NCBI GenBank assembly: GCA_016464795.1
Contig: JAEKNN010000003.1
Location: forward strand, 1-55,120
Direction of reading: 5' to 3'
DNA from: Candidatus Amunia macphersoniae
GTDB lineage: Bacteria; Chloroflexota; Dormibacteria; Aeolococcales; Aeolococcaceae
DNA: 55,120 bases
Shown one piece after another: positions 16,440 to 25,332 of this stretch. The translations under genes were made by a program, and so were the position numbers. Numbering within the stretch: the stretch's first letter is position 1; the number at the start of each line of letters is the position of its first letter. Under the pieces are notes generated by a model, which saw only the letters and a program-made list of their open reading frames with translations, did not search any database and was not told the DNA's origin.

Positions 16440-16869
16440 CGCCAGCGTGGTGGTCGACTGGGTGGCGCCGGACACCGATCCATCGTCGCCGGCGCTGGTG
16501 ACCCTCCGACGCCTCGCCGCCGAGCGGGCGCCGCTCCTGGCGCCTCGGCTCCTGGTGGAGGAGGTTGCCAATGCCCTGCTCACCGGTGTTCGCCGCCGAC
16601 GGTGGAGCGGAGCTGCCGCCGACCTGTCATGCAGCTCTCTGCGACGGCTTCCGATCCGGTTGGTTGATGACAGTGGTGTCGTCGAACGCGCCTGGGACCT
16701 CGCGCGGCGCTATGACGACCATCCCATCTACGACATGCTCTACGTGGCGGTCGCTGAGCGAGCCCGCACAGTCCTCATCACCGCTGACCGCCAGCTGCGT
16801 TCTCGTCTCCACATGCTGGAATGGGTGATTCCACCAGATGTCGTCGATTCGGTGGGTGGCTCAGCGTGA
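16426..16869 (+). CDS. PIN-domain ribonuclease toxin (VapC family)
   Basis: 147 residues. The acidic residues of the PIN active site are in place: VVDASVVVDW near the start, LLVEEVANAL (Glu), YDMLYVAVAE (Asp) and LITADRQL (Asp). It would cleave RNA in the cytoplasm unless bound by the antitoxin. GTG 16426 is chosen because the core strand begins two codons later; the longer frame to 16309 runs through the antitoxin gene. The stop overlaps the start of the Mog-like gene (GTGA). Confidence 0.8.
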   Translation: MPVVDASVVVDWVAPDTDPSSPALVTLRRLAAERAPLLAPRLLVEEVANALLTGVRRRRWSGAAADLSCSSLRRLPIRLVDDSGVVERAWDLARRYDDHPIYDMLYVAVAERARTVLITADRQLRSRLHMLEWVIPPDVVDSVGGSA

Positions 16870-17378
16870 CGGTCCGAGCCGCGGTCATCACCGTCAGTGA
16901 CAGCCGCGCCGGCGGTGGTCGCGACGACGCCAGCGGCGATGTGATCGCCCAACGGCTGGCCACCCTGCCTGCAGAGCTGATCAGCCGCGAGCTGGTGGCT
17001 GACGACGGCGACGCGGTGCGATCGGCGGTGCTTCGCGCCCTCGACGAGGCCCAGCTGATCGTGCTCACCGGCGGCACCGGCCTCGGTCCCCGCGACGTGA
17101 CCCCGCAGGCGGTGCTCACGCTCTTGGAGTACCAGGTGCCGGGCATGGCTGAGGCGATGCGGCACGAGGGGATGCACCACACTCCGCACGCGATGCTCTC
17201 CCGCCAGGTGGTCGGCGTGGCGAACGGCTGCCTGGTGATGTCGCTGCCGGGCAATCCCCGCGCTGTCGGAGAATGCCTCGACGCCGTCTGGCCGGCACTT
17301 CCGCATGCGCTAGCTCTGCTCCGCGGTGACACGCGGCATGCCCGCGTCAGCAGCGATCAGGAAGCGCCGCCGGTTTGA
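16866..17378 (+). CDS. MogA/MoaB-family molybdopterin adenylyltransferase-like protein
   Basis: 170 residues covering the whole MoCF-binding fold. AAVITVSDSRAGGGRDD, LVADDGDAVRSAVL, and LTGGTGLGPRDVTPQAV (about 70-86, the substrate-binding signature) are followed by GMAEAMRHEGM and VMSLPGNPRAVGECLDAV. The family activates molybdopterin by adenylylation before Mo insertion, so it would serve the CO dehydrogenase and the sulfite-oxidase-like enzyme in this window. GTG 16866 overlaps the PIN gene stop by four bases, an odd operon partner. Confidence 0.88.
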   Translation: MTVRAAVITVSDSRAGGGRDDASGDVIAQRLATLPAELISRELVADDGDAVRSAVLRALDEAQLIVLTGGTGLGPRDVTPQAVLTLLEYQVPGMAEAMRHEGMHHTPHAMLSRQVVGVANGCLVMSLPGNPRAVGECLDAVWPALPHALALLRGDTRHARVSSDQEAPPV

Positions 17379-17554
17379 CGGCGCTCGGCGCCAAGCGTCG
17401 TGCACCGGAGTGACGCTCCTCAGCCGACGTGAGCCAGAGCCGTCAGAGCACAAGGAAGCGGGTGCGAGTAACGTTTAGGTTGTTGGCGGGTCAGCGGTCC
17501 ACAGCGGACATGGCTGATGCCTAGGGCCAGACCGGATGTTGGGGAGGGGTTCAG

Positions 17555-19900
17555 GTGGCTAGAGCGCATGGCGGACTGATCGGCCTTGGGGTCGCTGCGC
17601 TGATCGCGGCGGGAGCCACCGGATTGAGCCCCCTGCCGACGAGGGCGGCCGCTCCCCCCACGCCGGGGAGTCAGATTGGCTTCGGCGTGCCCACTGTCGT
17701 CGACCCCATCCACACCAACGGTGAGCCGGACATCGCCATCAATCCCAAGGATCACAGCGTCTACAACAGCGGTCCAACTGGAACGGGAACGCAGCGCAGC
17801 ACGTGGTTCGGCTCGTTGGACCAGGGTCAGACCTTCCGCCCGGTGACCCAGGGCACACCGCCTAACGCGCTCGTCACCTTCCCGGCACCCCAGCCCGGAG
17901 GCGGCGACACCGACATCAACTTCGATCGCAGCGGCAAGCAGTACTTCTCCGACCTCTACGCCCTGACCTGCCTCCGCGTGGCCGTCACGGCCGACGACGG
18001 GGCCACCACCAGCCAGAACGTGTACCCGGGAGGTTGCGCTGGGGTGCCGGCCGCCGACCGGCAGTGGCTGGCGGTCTACGACCCGGCTACGCCGACACCG
18101 GTGGCGCAAGGGGGCTCAGCCTACGGCCACGGGCCCCTGGTCTACATGGAGTACAACAACCTGACTACCGGCAGTCAGTGGACCAAGAGCACCGACGGTC
18201 TCACCTACACCACCGCGTCCACCGCGGGGAGGTTCGGGGCTGATGGATACCCAGCCATCGACCAGGTGTCGGGCAAGGTCTTCGAGACGTCTGGGGGCTC
18301 CTCGACGGGCGGCGCTGCGCAGACGGCGGCGTGCCATGCCACGCACTGCCTGCTGATGAACATCGGGACCCCTAACGCCAGTGGCAACCTGACCTTCATG
18401 GACGAAGGCGCGAGTCCCAAACTCGTCCACATTGCTGACACTCCCACCGGAGACCCGGACTCGCTGTTCACCGTGCTCTCCATGGACACCGCGCGCAATC
18501 TCTACGTCACCTACGCGATCAACCCGGACAACAACAACCCCAGCCAGCGTCAGGTCTTCGTCAGCGCCTCCAGCTACAAGACCGGCTGGACGGTCTGGAC
18601 CACGCCGGTTCAGGTGAGCGGCTTGCTGAGCAACGACAAGGTGAACGTTTTCCCGTGGGGCAAGGCGGGCGGACCTGGACTGATGGATGCGGTCTGGTAT
18701 GGAGCCAACAAGCTCGAGGATCCCAGCGCTCACTCGACGCCACCCAAGGCCTGGAACGTCTTCATGTCACAGCTGAAGTTCCAGACCGACACCGACAACG
18801 CGGTCATCACCTCGGCGGCACCGCAGATCATCCCAACTCAGGCGACCCCGCATCCCATGCACTACGACGACATCTGCCTCAAGGGAACCGAGTGCATCCT
18901 CTCCGCCGGCAATCGCAATCTCGCAGACTTCTTCGTCGTCACCCTCGACGACAAGGGCGCTGCGCAGATCGTCTACGACGACACCTCGAACGGGCTCATC
19001 CAGTCGCCGCTGGATCCCTCGATTCCGCAGGTTGCCGACCACAGCGGCGCTGGGGTGATCACTGTCGCCCACCAATCCAGCGGCCCCAGCGCTCTCGACG
19101 GCAGCGACGTGGCCACCACCTTCACGGGGACCACCAGCATGCCGATGAGCGGGCTGACGCGGACCAGCGGCAAGGCCAAATATCCGGTCATCGGCGGCAC
19201 GAACGTTCCGGGGATGGATCTGCTGGGCAGCCACATGAGCCTGGCCGACGGAACCTTGACCGTGACGAGCGACGTTCTGGGTGATCCGAAGACAGCCCTG
19301 GCAGACCTGGCTGCGCGCGGCAACCCGGCGACGCTGCTGCATTTCGTGACCCGATGGCAGCTCGGCAACACGATCTACTACGGGGCGATGCAGGTCAACC
19401 CGATCGGCGGGACGGAGTTCTACGCCGGCCGCGCCCAGAGCGTCGATCTCTGCTCAGTGTCGGCTTGCTTTCCGCACATCACCACCTACCCTGAGCCAGA
19501 GACTGCCAACCGTGCGACCAATCCGGGGAGTGGGCTCACTGAACCCGGTGCGCTGACCTGTCCCGCGGCACCGGCGACCGGCCCCTGCCAGATCACCATC
19601 AGGATCAAGGCGGCTGACGTCGGCACTCCGACGAGTTCCAGCCTGCTCGAGGAGGTGGGCAGCTACGCGCTGTCGTCCACCCATCAACAAGGCGCCACCA
19701 GCAACCTCCAGGCGCAGGCCGACAACGTGCCGCTCGAGATCGACGGCATCTGCTGCTACAACTTTGGCGTCACCCCGGCCACCCAGGTCCCCGAGTCTCC
19801 GTGGGCGGCGCTGTTGCCGGGGCTGGGCCTCGCGCTGATCGCGGCGGGTGTGGGGCGCAGCCGTCGAGCCCGCGGGCGGGCGGTGAGGTCGGCACGATGA
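17555..19900 (+). CDS. Secreted beta-propeller-like (Asp-box) protein with VPESPW C-terminal sorting-type tail, paralog 1
   Basis: 781 residues. Signal peptide 1-33. An Asp-box-like SLDQGQTF (87-94), a DRQWL motif (168-172), and NRNLADF (453-459) are shared with the other large paralogs in this cluster. The fold is most likely the sialidase/BNR-type propeller, but sialidase catalytic motifs such as FRIP are not evident, so an enzyme function is not claimed. The tail is VPESPW at 745, a hydrophobic helix, then GRSRRARGR, the tripartite layout of PEP-CTERM-type signals. Many Cys pairs suggest disulfides outside the cell. GTG 17555 follows GGGGAGGGG. The next paralog overlaps the stop (ATGA). 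Confidence 0.8.
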   Translation: MARAHGGLIGLGVAALIAAGATGLSPLPTRAAAPPTPGSQIGFGVPTVVDPIHTNGEPDIAINPKDHSVYNSGPTGTGTQRSTWFGSLDQGQTFRPVTQGTPPNALVTFPAPQPGGGDTDINFDRSGKQYFSDLYALTCLRVAVTADDGATTSQNVYPGGCAGVPAADRQWLAVYDPATPTPVAQGGSAYGHGPLVYMEYNNLTTGSQWTKSTDGLTYTTASTAGRFGADGYPAIDQVSGKVFETSGGSSTGGAAQTAACHATHCLLMNIGTPNASGNLTFMDEGASPKLVHIADTPTGDPDSLFTVLSMDTARNLYVTYAINPDNNNPSQRQVFVSASSYKTGWTVWTTPVQVSGLLSNDKVNVFPWGKAGGPGLMDAVWYGANKLEDPSAHSTPPKAWNVFMSQLKFQTDTDNAVITSAAPQIIPTQATPHPMHYDDICLKGTECILSAGNRNLADFFVVTLDDKGAAQIVYDDTSNGLIQSPLDPSIPQVADHSGAGVITVAHQSSGPSALDGSDVATTFTGTTSMPMSGLTRTSGKAKYPVIGGTNVPGMDLLGSHMSLADGTLTVTSDVLGDPKTALADLAARGNPATLLHFVTRWQLGNTIYYGAMQVNPIGGTEFYAGRAQSVDLCSVSACFPHITTYPEPETANRATNPGSGLTEPGALTCPAAPATGPCQITIRIKAADVGTPTSSSLLEEVGSYALSSTHQQGATSNLQAQADNVPLEIDGICCYNFGVTPATQVPESPWAALLPGLGLALIAAGVGRSRRARGRAVRSAR

Positions 19901-21660
19901 CGGCACCCAACCCCCGTCTGCTCGTGGCGCTGACCGGTCTGATGGTCGCAACTGCCACATCGCTGAGCACGGCGCCGCTTGCCCGAGCTGCGTCGGTGCC
20001 GACAGTCAGCCTGCTCCGCGACAACCAGAGCGGCACCGATGACCTGACCGCCACGATGCGGGCGCCGGGGTTGAACGAGTACGTCCAGCCGGACACACAG
20101 ATCGAGCCCTCCATCGCTGTTGACCCGGCCAACTCGCAACACGTGGTCGCCGCCTACCAGGAGGGTCGCGTCGATGGTGGAGGCGACGCCACCAACGGCT
20201 TCGCCACCAGCTTCGACGCCGGGCAGACCTGGGTCCACGGCGAGCTTCCTGGGCTGACCTCCTATCCCGGGCAGGGAGGCACGTTCGACCGCGCCTCCGA
20301 CGCGGTGGTGACCTTCGGAGCCGACCCGGCAAACCCCGGGAAGTACCTGGTCTACGCCAACTCGCTGGTGTTCGACGACACCACCGGCAATGCGCTGGCC
20401 AGCGGCATGGCCGTCAATGTCTCCAGGGACGGGGGCAGGACCTGGACCGCGCCGGTCATCCTCGAGCAGGACAAGGTCGGCGGCCTCAACGACAAGAACT
20501 GGATAGTGGTCGACAACGGCACCGGCGCCGGCCACAAGACGGGGCGCGTCTACGTGGTGTGGGACCGGGTGGCACCGATCGTCTACGCCTACTGCGACCA
20601 CGACTGCGACCAGCTCGCCAACTGGACCAACTCGCAGATCAACAGCCAGACCAAAACGGTCAATGGCTTTTACGTTCTCTACCCGAGTCAGGGCATCGGC
20701 TCCATGCCCGTGATCGGCAACGACGGTAGCCTCACCGTGGTGTTCAACACCCTGTCCGGTGTGCCGGTGAGCGTCAACCCAAGTGAACAGCCGGAGATCA
20801 GCCCCAACGGCACACCCATTGTCCAGACGACCGCCACGAAGGCGGGTACCGTTCCGTTCCCGGCTCCGCTGACCTTTTCGCAGGTGCCGATCACGATCGC
20901 CACGTACAAGACCAACGGGGTCGCGGAACAGCGTGCCGGTGGGCTGCCGAGCGCGGCGCTCGACCCCATAACGGGAACCATCTACGTGGGCTGGGAGGAC
21001 AACCGCTTCCGCACCGATGCCGCCAAGAAGCAGAACGACGCAGTGTTCTCCAAGTCCTCCGACGCGGCGCATGCCACCTGGTCGACGCCGGCTCGGATCA
21101 ACGGGGGGCCCACCAACGATCTCGTGGACCACTACAACACGTCGCTCGCGGTCGGGCCTGACGGCACACTGCACGTGATGTACAGGCAGCGCCTGGAGGC
21201 CGGGTCGGGTGCCCTGCCGCCGACCATCGACACCTATTACCAGGAGTCGCAGGACGGCGGCGCCTCCTTCACCGCCCCGCTCAAAGTGGACACAGGACCG
21301 GGAACCTACCCTGGGACGATGCCCGACAACGCCTTTTACGGCGCCTTCTCACGCGGCGGCACCTTCCAGGGCGACTACGACCAGATCGTCGCCGGCGGTC
21401 AGTACGTCTACATCACCCGCTGCGAGTCGTTCCCGACCTCTGCCGGCGAGCCGCCGGCGCTGACCGGCTCGGGCAGTGGAACGCTGGCCCTGACCAACAA
21501 GGGTCATCAGCACCAGCGCAACTTCGTCGCCGTCCTGGGGCCGCAACCGGCGGTCGGTGCCGCCGAGAGTCCCTGGATTCCCGGGCTGCTGCTGGTTGGT
21601 GTCGGGGCGGGCGGGTTTGCCGCGCTGGCCCGCCGGAGGAGGGTCCTGCCAGCGGCTTGA
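19897..21660 (+). CDS. Secreted Asp-box protein with ESPW C-terminal tail, paralog 2
   Basis: 587 residues. Signal peptide ends about residue 31 (PLARAAS). Propeller-type blades carry SFDAGQTWVHG, SRDGGRTWTAP and SQDGGASFTAP, all Asp-box sequences. The DRxWL position of its relatives reads NDKNWIVVDN. The C-terminal tail begins AAESPW at 555, then a Gly/Val/Leu-rich helix and ARRRR; it lacks the usual Val-Pro, so it is the most divergent tail in the set. ATG 19897 overlaps the upstream stop, so paralogs 1 and 2 are one operon. Role unknown; secreted and probably membrane- or wall-anchored. Confidence 0.8.
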   Translation: MTAPNPRLLVALTGLMVATATSLSTAPLARAASVPTVSLLRDNQSGTDDLTATMRAPGLNEYVQPDTQIEPSIAVDPANSQHVVAAYQEGRVDGGGDATNGFATSFDAGQTWVHGELPGLTSYPGQGGTFDRASDAVVTFGADPANPGKYLVYANSLVFDDTTGNALASGMAVNVSRDGGRTWTAPVILEQDKVGGLNDKNWIVVDNGTGAGHKTGRVYVVWDRVAPIVYAYCDHDCDQLANWTNSQINSQTKTVNGFYVLYPSQGIGSMPVIGNDGSLTVVFNTLSGVPVSVNPSEQPEISPNGTPIVQTTATKAGTVPFPAPLTFSQVPITIATYKTNGVAEQRAGGLPSAALDPITGTIYVGWEDNRFRTDAAKKQNDAVFSKSSDAAHATWSTPARINGGPTNDLVDHYNTSLAVGPDGTLHVMYRQRLEAGSGALPPTIDTYYQESQDGGASFTAPLKVDTGPGTYPGTMPDNAFYGAFSRGGTFQGDYDQIVAGGQYVYITRCESFPTSAGEPPALTGSGSGTLALTNKGHQHQRNFVAVLGPQPAVGAAESPWIPGLLLVGVGAGGFAALARRRRVLPAA

Positions 21661-21889
21661 CCAATCGGGCGGAAGCAGGGCCACAGGTCGGTCAGCGCGG
21701 ATGCCGGGCGTCGACGGCAGGACGTTGGCATCCTTTGACCACCAGGGTTGCGCTGCACATCAAGGATGTGGCGTGACCACACCGACCGCTGTCCGACGTC
21801 AGCGGGTGGCGAGCACGACTATCAGCGATCGGGTCCGCAACGATGGCGTGGCGGGGCGAACTCTGATTCGCGCGCAATGCATCGATGCT

Positions 21890-22710
21890 GGAGGTCCAGT
21901 AGCCGTAGCGATCGCAGAGTATGGCTTCCTCTCCGATTGCCATTCTGCTGCATTGGTCGACCGCGAGGGTCGATCGACTGGTAGGTGCGTGCCGAGCGCG
22001 CGGACATGACATCGGCCTGCGTAGTCCGCATCTGCTGCAGCGCCGGGTTGAGGGCCTGTCGGGCGTCGTTACGATGCGCACCGACGTGGCCCCGCGCGTG
22101 GAGTACGGTCGCACCGAGCCCCACCTACGGAGATTCGAAGGCGGGGTCGAGGCGCGCGGAGGTCCGGTGCGACTGACCTGTAGCGCGCCGCTTGACATGC
22201 ACCTTGACAACGGTGTCATCAGGTCCGTCTTTACGATGGAGCCCGAACGGATGGTCGACCTCGCGCTGCACCACACCCCTTCGTTCTCGCCGAATAACAC
22301 CGCTACCGCAGGGAAACCGTCGATCGAACAGACCCTCGCCGCCTGGGAGTCGTGGTCGGTCCTGCACACCAGTTACGACGGGGCCTTCCCTGAGCAGGTA
22401 CGTCGCAGTTCGTTGGTGTTGCAGGGGCTGACCTTCGGGCCGTCCGGTGCCATCGTGGCCGGGGCCACCACCTCATTGCCCGAGACGATGGGTGGCGAGC
22501 TGAACTTCGACTACCGCTGTGCATGGCTGCGGGACCTGAGCTGACCATCCGGTCGCTGTTCCTGGCCGCCTGCCCGGCCGAACCTGGGTGGCTGCTCGAC
22601 TGGCTGTCGAACAGCGCGGGCACCGTCCACGACGAGCTCATTCAGATCATGTACGGCGTCGAAGGTGAGCGTGACCTGACCGAGCACACCCTGGAAGGTC
22701 TGTCTTGTGT
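21890..22710 (+). pseudogene. Glycoside hydrolase family 15 (glucoamylase/trehalase-like) remnant
   Basis: Pieces of one GH15 protein occur in successive frames. IAEYGFLSDCHSAALVDREG is the N-terminus (frame 2), GSIDW follows in frame 1, then a longer piece in frame 3 (to 22544) has APRVEYGRTEPHLRRFEGG and LTFGPSGAIVAGATTSLPE ending at YRCAWLRDLS. A last piece in frame 2 gives LTIRSLF and IQIMYGVEGERDLTEH. The catalytic C-terminal half is missing, and the DUF427 gene is joined in from the other side. At least three frameshifts and the truncation make it non-functional. Family members hydrolyse terminal glucose from alpha-glucans or trehalose. Confidence 0.75.
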
Positions 22711-23478
22711 TGAGCTGAAGAAGTGCGTCGTCGGCCGAGCGAGCAGCTCGCCGTCGAGGATGACGTCCACCTTTTCGTTGTAGAAAGCGACCAACCCGGC
22801 GATCGGGAGAAGCTGGCGGGTTGGGAAGTCGTAGGACCACGCCAGGTCAGGGTGCGTCGTATGGGCGACGCGGAGTGTCCAGTAGCGGCTGGTCTGTCCC
22901 TTGTAGGGACACGAGGTGACCGTAGCGGAAGGTACCAGATGGTCGAAGTTCACCCCGGTGCGATTCAGGTAGTAGCGCGTGGGCAGGCCGGTCTCGAACA
23001 CCATCACCGGCGATGACGACTCGGCCAGGAGCGCACCATCGAGCTCGATCCGCACCCGACGCGTCGAGCGCAGCGCGTCGACGCGCGTGTAGGGGTTGCG
23101 GGGGTGGACGAAGACCTGCTCGTCCTCTTCGTACCAGGCGTCGAGCGCTTCCCAGTCGAAGCGGACCGTGCCGGCCAGCCCATCCAAGGCGTCTTCAGTG
23201 TAGAGCCGGGCCGAGCTAGGACGAGCGACCTCGCCGACCCGAAGCCCGTGCAGGTGTGCGGTCCCGCGATGCAGGCGGTGCGCGTGCTGCTCATCCACGA
23301 GCAGCCCCGGCTTCACGTCTGCGACCGGAATGTAGTACTGCGGATAGTTCGGCCACTCCCACACATACAGTGCCTGGGTGGTGTCGAGCACCACCTTGCC
23401 GCCCAGGACGGCACGGACCCGGCGTGGCACGGGCTCGATGTGATCGACAGGAACGATCGACTGCGGGTAGTCACGCAT
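22642..23478 (-). CDS. DUF427 (two-domain) protein with an abnormal C-terminus
   Basis: 278 residues. Two DUF427 units are present: VRAVLGGKVVLDTTQALYVWEWPNYPQYYIP (about 20-50) and IELDGALLAESSSPVMVFETGLPTRYYL (about 145-172), followed by CPYKGQTSRYWTL and FYNEKVDVILDG, the usual family landmarks. ATG 23478 follows GAGGAAAG. The family normally ends soon after this last motif; here the final ~25 residues (after LARPTTHFF) read through sequence antisense to the GH15 remnant. The gene therefore appears to have lost its own 3' end in the same rearrangement. The biochemical role of DUF427 is not established. Confidence 0.7.
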   Translation of the reverse strand: MRDYPQSIVPVDHIEPVPRRVRAVLGGKVVLDTTQALYVWEWPNYPQYYIPVADVKPGLLVDEQHAHRLHRGTAHLHGLRVGEVARPSSARLYTEDALDGLAGTVRFDWEALDAWYEEDEQVFVHPRNPYTRVDALRSTRRVRIELDGALLAESSSPVMVFETGLPTRYYLNRTGVNFDHLVPSATVTSCPYKGQTSRYWTLRVAHTTHPDLAWSYDFPTRQLLPIAGLVAFYNEKVDVILDGELLARPTTHFFSSTQDRPSRVCSVRSRSPSTPYMI

Positions 23479-23554
23479 CGCTTTCCTCAATTGCCTCGGG
23501 CGACCTGGGCACCCCCCCCGGCCGATCAGCTCGTCGAGCCATCGACAGCCGCGA

Positions 23555-25327
23555 TCAGCCCCAGGCAGCCGGCCCCCGGCGTCGCCGGCGGGCGAAGAGC
23601 ACTGCCGCGGCAATGCCGCCCGCGCCGAGGATGAGCCCTGCCCACGGCGCTTCCGGCACCGCGCCGACCGTCGGGGTCGCGCAGGTCTGGCCGGTGAGAA
23701 GGCTGTCGCCGCCGGTTTGCTGGATGTACAGCGGACGGCTCGTGGCTGCTTTCGGATCGGTGATCGACGTCTCGCCCGTCGCGATCAGCACGCAGCCATT
23801 CTTGTCGACGGCGTCGGTGAAGAAGTCGCCGAGCCGGCGATCCTGACCGGTGGCCACGCAGGTGGTGCCGGCCTGGCAGATCCCGCCGCTGTGGATGGGA
23901 GTGCCGACCGCATCGACAGGCGCCTGCGCAACCGTGCCGGTTCCGGAGACGCTGCTCTCCATGACCCGGACGTCGCCACCGCCGCTGTCGGGGTTGGTGA
24001 CGTTGCTGTACTGGTACCAGACCACAGCAGCGTTGCCGGCGCCCGCGCGATCATTCGACGTGGCCACCCACGGCCAGAGAACTGTGGTGCCGGGATGGGC
24101 GATGGTGAGCGGGGTTGTGAACCCCTTGCTGGGATTCTTGAGGTCGAAGGTGCTGAGCATGATCTTGTTGGTCAGTCCGGCGCCGGTGCCGTCGGTGGTG
24201 TCCCACACCAGGTAGACGATGTCGTTGGTGTCGATGGCGATGGATGGCCAGTGCGCGAAGACGCCAGTGTTGACCGGAACCTGGTACTGCTGTGGGAACG
24301 ATGCCACGCCGCTGGTGAACGCCTGGGCGGCGTTGGGCAGGATGCTGATGCCCACGCCGCCAGCCTTGGTGCCGTTGGCCCCGGCACCGTTGGCAAAGAT
24401 CGCGGGGTCGATGATCGCGCCGTGATAGGGGTCACCTGCGACGGTGTTGTGGTCGTAAAACAGCTTGCCGGCCGCGCTGTACTGGCCACCAGGGGCTGCA
24501 TGGGACGTGCCCACGTCCGTGATGCCTGTCGATCCTGTGCCGGTTGGGTCGTTCTGGCCCCCCGCGCCGGAGCAGGTCAGGGTCTGCAGCGGCGCGGCAC
24601 CGCTGATCACGCCATGAAAGATCTCGTGCCCACTGCTGAAATTGGTGTTCGGGTCCACCGCCGTGTCGGTCGCCAGGAAGACCTCGCCACTGACGCCGCC
24701 CGCCAGCCAGGGGCGGTCACCGCTGTGGCAGTTGTTGTTGCCGATCAGGAAGCTGCGGCCGCCGTCGTTGGAGGCGAACACCGAGTCGTTGGCCAGGTTG
24801 ATGCCGGTGTCGTAGATGTATCCGCCCTCGTCGATGCTCAGATCGGGATCGCTGAAGCCGGCACCGAAGGGACTGGTTGAACCCGCCGGGCCGGTGTTGA
24901 AGTTCTTGCCGGTGAGATCGTGGCCGACGGTGGTTTGGATCCAGCTCGACGGCCCCGCCAGCGGGTTGGTCGAGGTCCACACGTTGACCTGGTTGGCATA
25001 GCTGCACACGAATCCGCTCGGCTGCGGCTGACCGATCACGCAGACGCTGTTGAGGTCCTCGACCCCGTTTCGGAAGAGATGGGTGGTGCCCTCGTGGGAG
25101 GTGTAGACGAGATCCGGGCCGGCCTTGCCGCCGGACGGGTCGTAGCTGACGAAGGGCTCACCGCCGGCCAGCGTGGTGCTGACCGACGCGTGGCTGAAGG
25201 TCGGCGCGACCGGGGTGACCGCCAGCGCGGTGGTGGTCAGGGTCGCAAGCGCTCCGATCGCCACTGTCGCGGCGATGGCCGCGTGCCGGCAGGCGCGACG
25301 CGGATGGTTGACGGCGGGTCCAGTCAT
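23555..25327 (-). CDS. Secreted beta-propeller-like protein with VPEAPW C-terminal tail, paralog 3
   Basis: 590 residues. Signal peptide ends about residue 36 (TTTALA). Shared family motifs are ASNDGGRSF (Asp box), DRPWLAGG and DRRLGDFFTDAVDKNG. Several isolated Cys residues could form disulfides. The tail is VPEAPW at 557, a Gly/Ala/Leu helix and FARRRRR. ATG 25327 lies five bases after the stop of paralog 4, so the two are cotranscribed, and the DUF427 gene may follow in the same message. Likely displayed on the cell surface; ligand unknown. Confidence 0.8.
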   Translation of the reverse strand: MTGPAVNHPRRACRHAAIAATVAIGALATLTTTALAVTPVAPTFSHASVSTTLAGGEPFVSYDPSGGKAGPDLVYTSHEGTTHLFRNGVEDLNSVCVIGQPQPSGFVCSYANQVNVWTSTNPLAGPSSWIQTTVGHDLTGKNFNTGPAGSTSPFGAGFSDPDLSIDEGGYIYDTGINLANDSVFASNDGGRSFLIGNNNCHSGDRPWLAGGVSGEVFLATDTAVDPNTNFSSGHEIFHGVISGAAPLQTLTCSGAGGQNDPTGTGSTGITDVGTSHAAPGGQYSAAGKLFYDHNTVAGDPYHGAIIDPAIFANGAGANGTKAGGVGISILPNAAQAFTSGVASFPQQYQVPVNTGVFAHWPSIAIDTNDIVYLVWDTTDGTGAGLTNKIMLSTFDLKNPSKGFTTPLTIAHPGTTVLWPWVATSNDRAGAGNAAVVWYQYSNVTNPDSGGGDVRVMESSVSGTGTVAQAPVDAVGTPIHSGGICQAGTTCVATGQDRRLGDFFTDAVDKNGCVLIATGETSITDPKAATSRPLYIQQTGGDSLLTGQTCATPTVGAVPEAPWAGLILGAGGIAAAVLFARRRRRGPAAWG

Positions 25328-25332
25328 CGTTA

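Noticed and set aside
17380..17392. GGCGC-TCG-GCGCC hairpin after the Mog-like gene
   Set aside because: Short stem with no T run; could be chance in GC-rich DNA.
19756..21174. 472-codon minus-strand frame under paralogs 1 and 2
   Set aside because: Antisense to secreted genes with clear signal peptides and tails.
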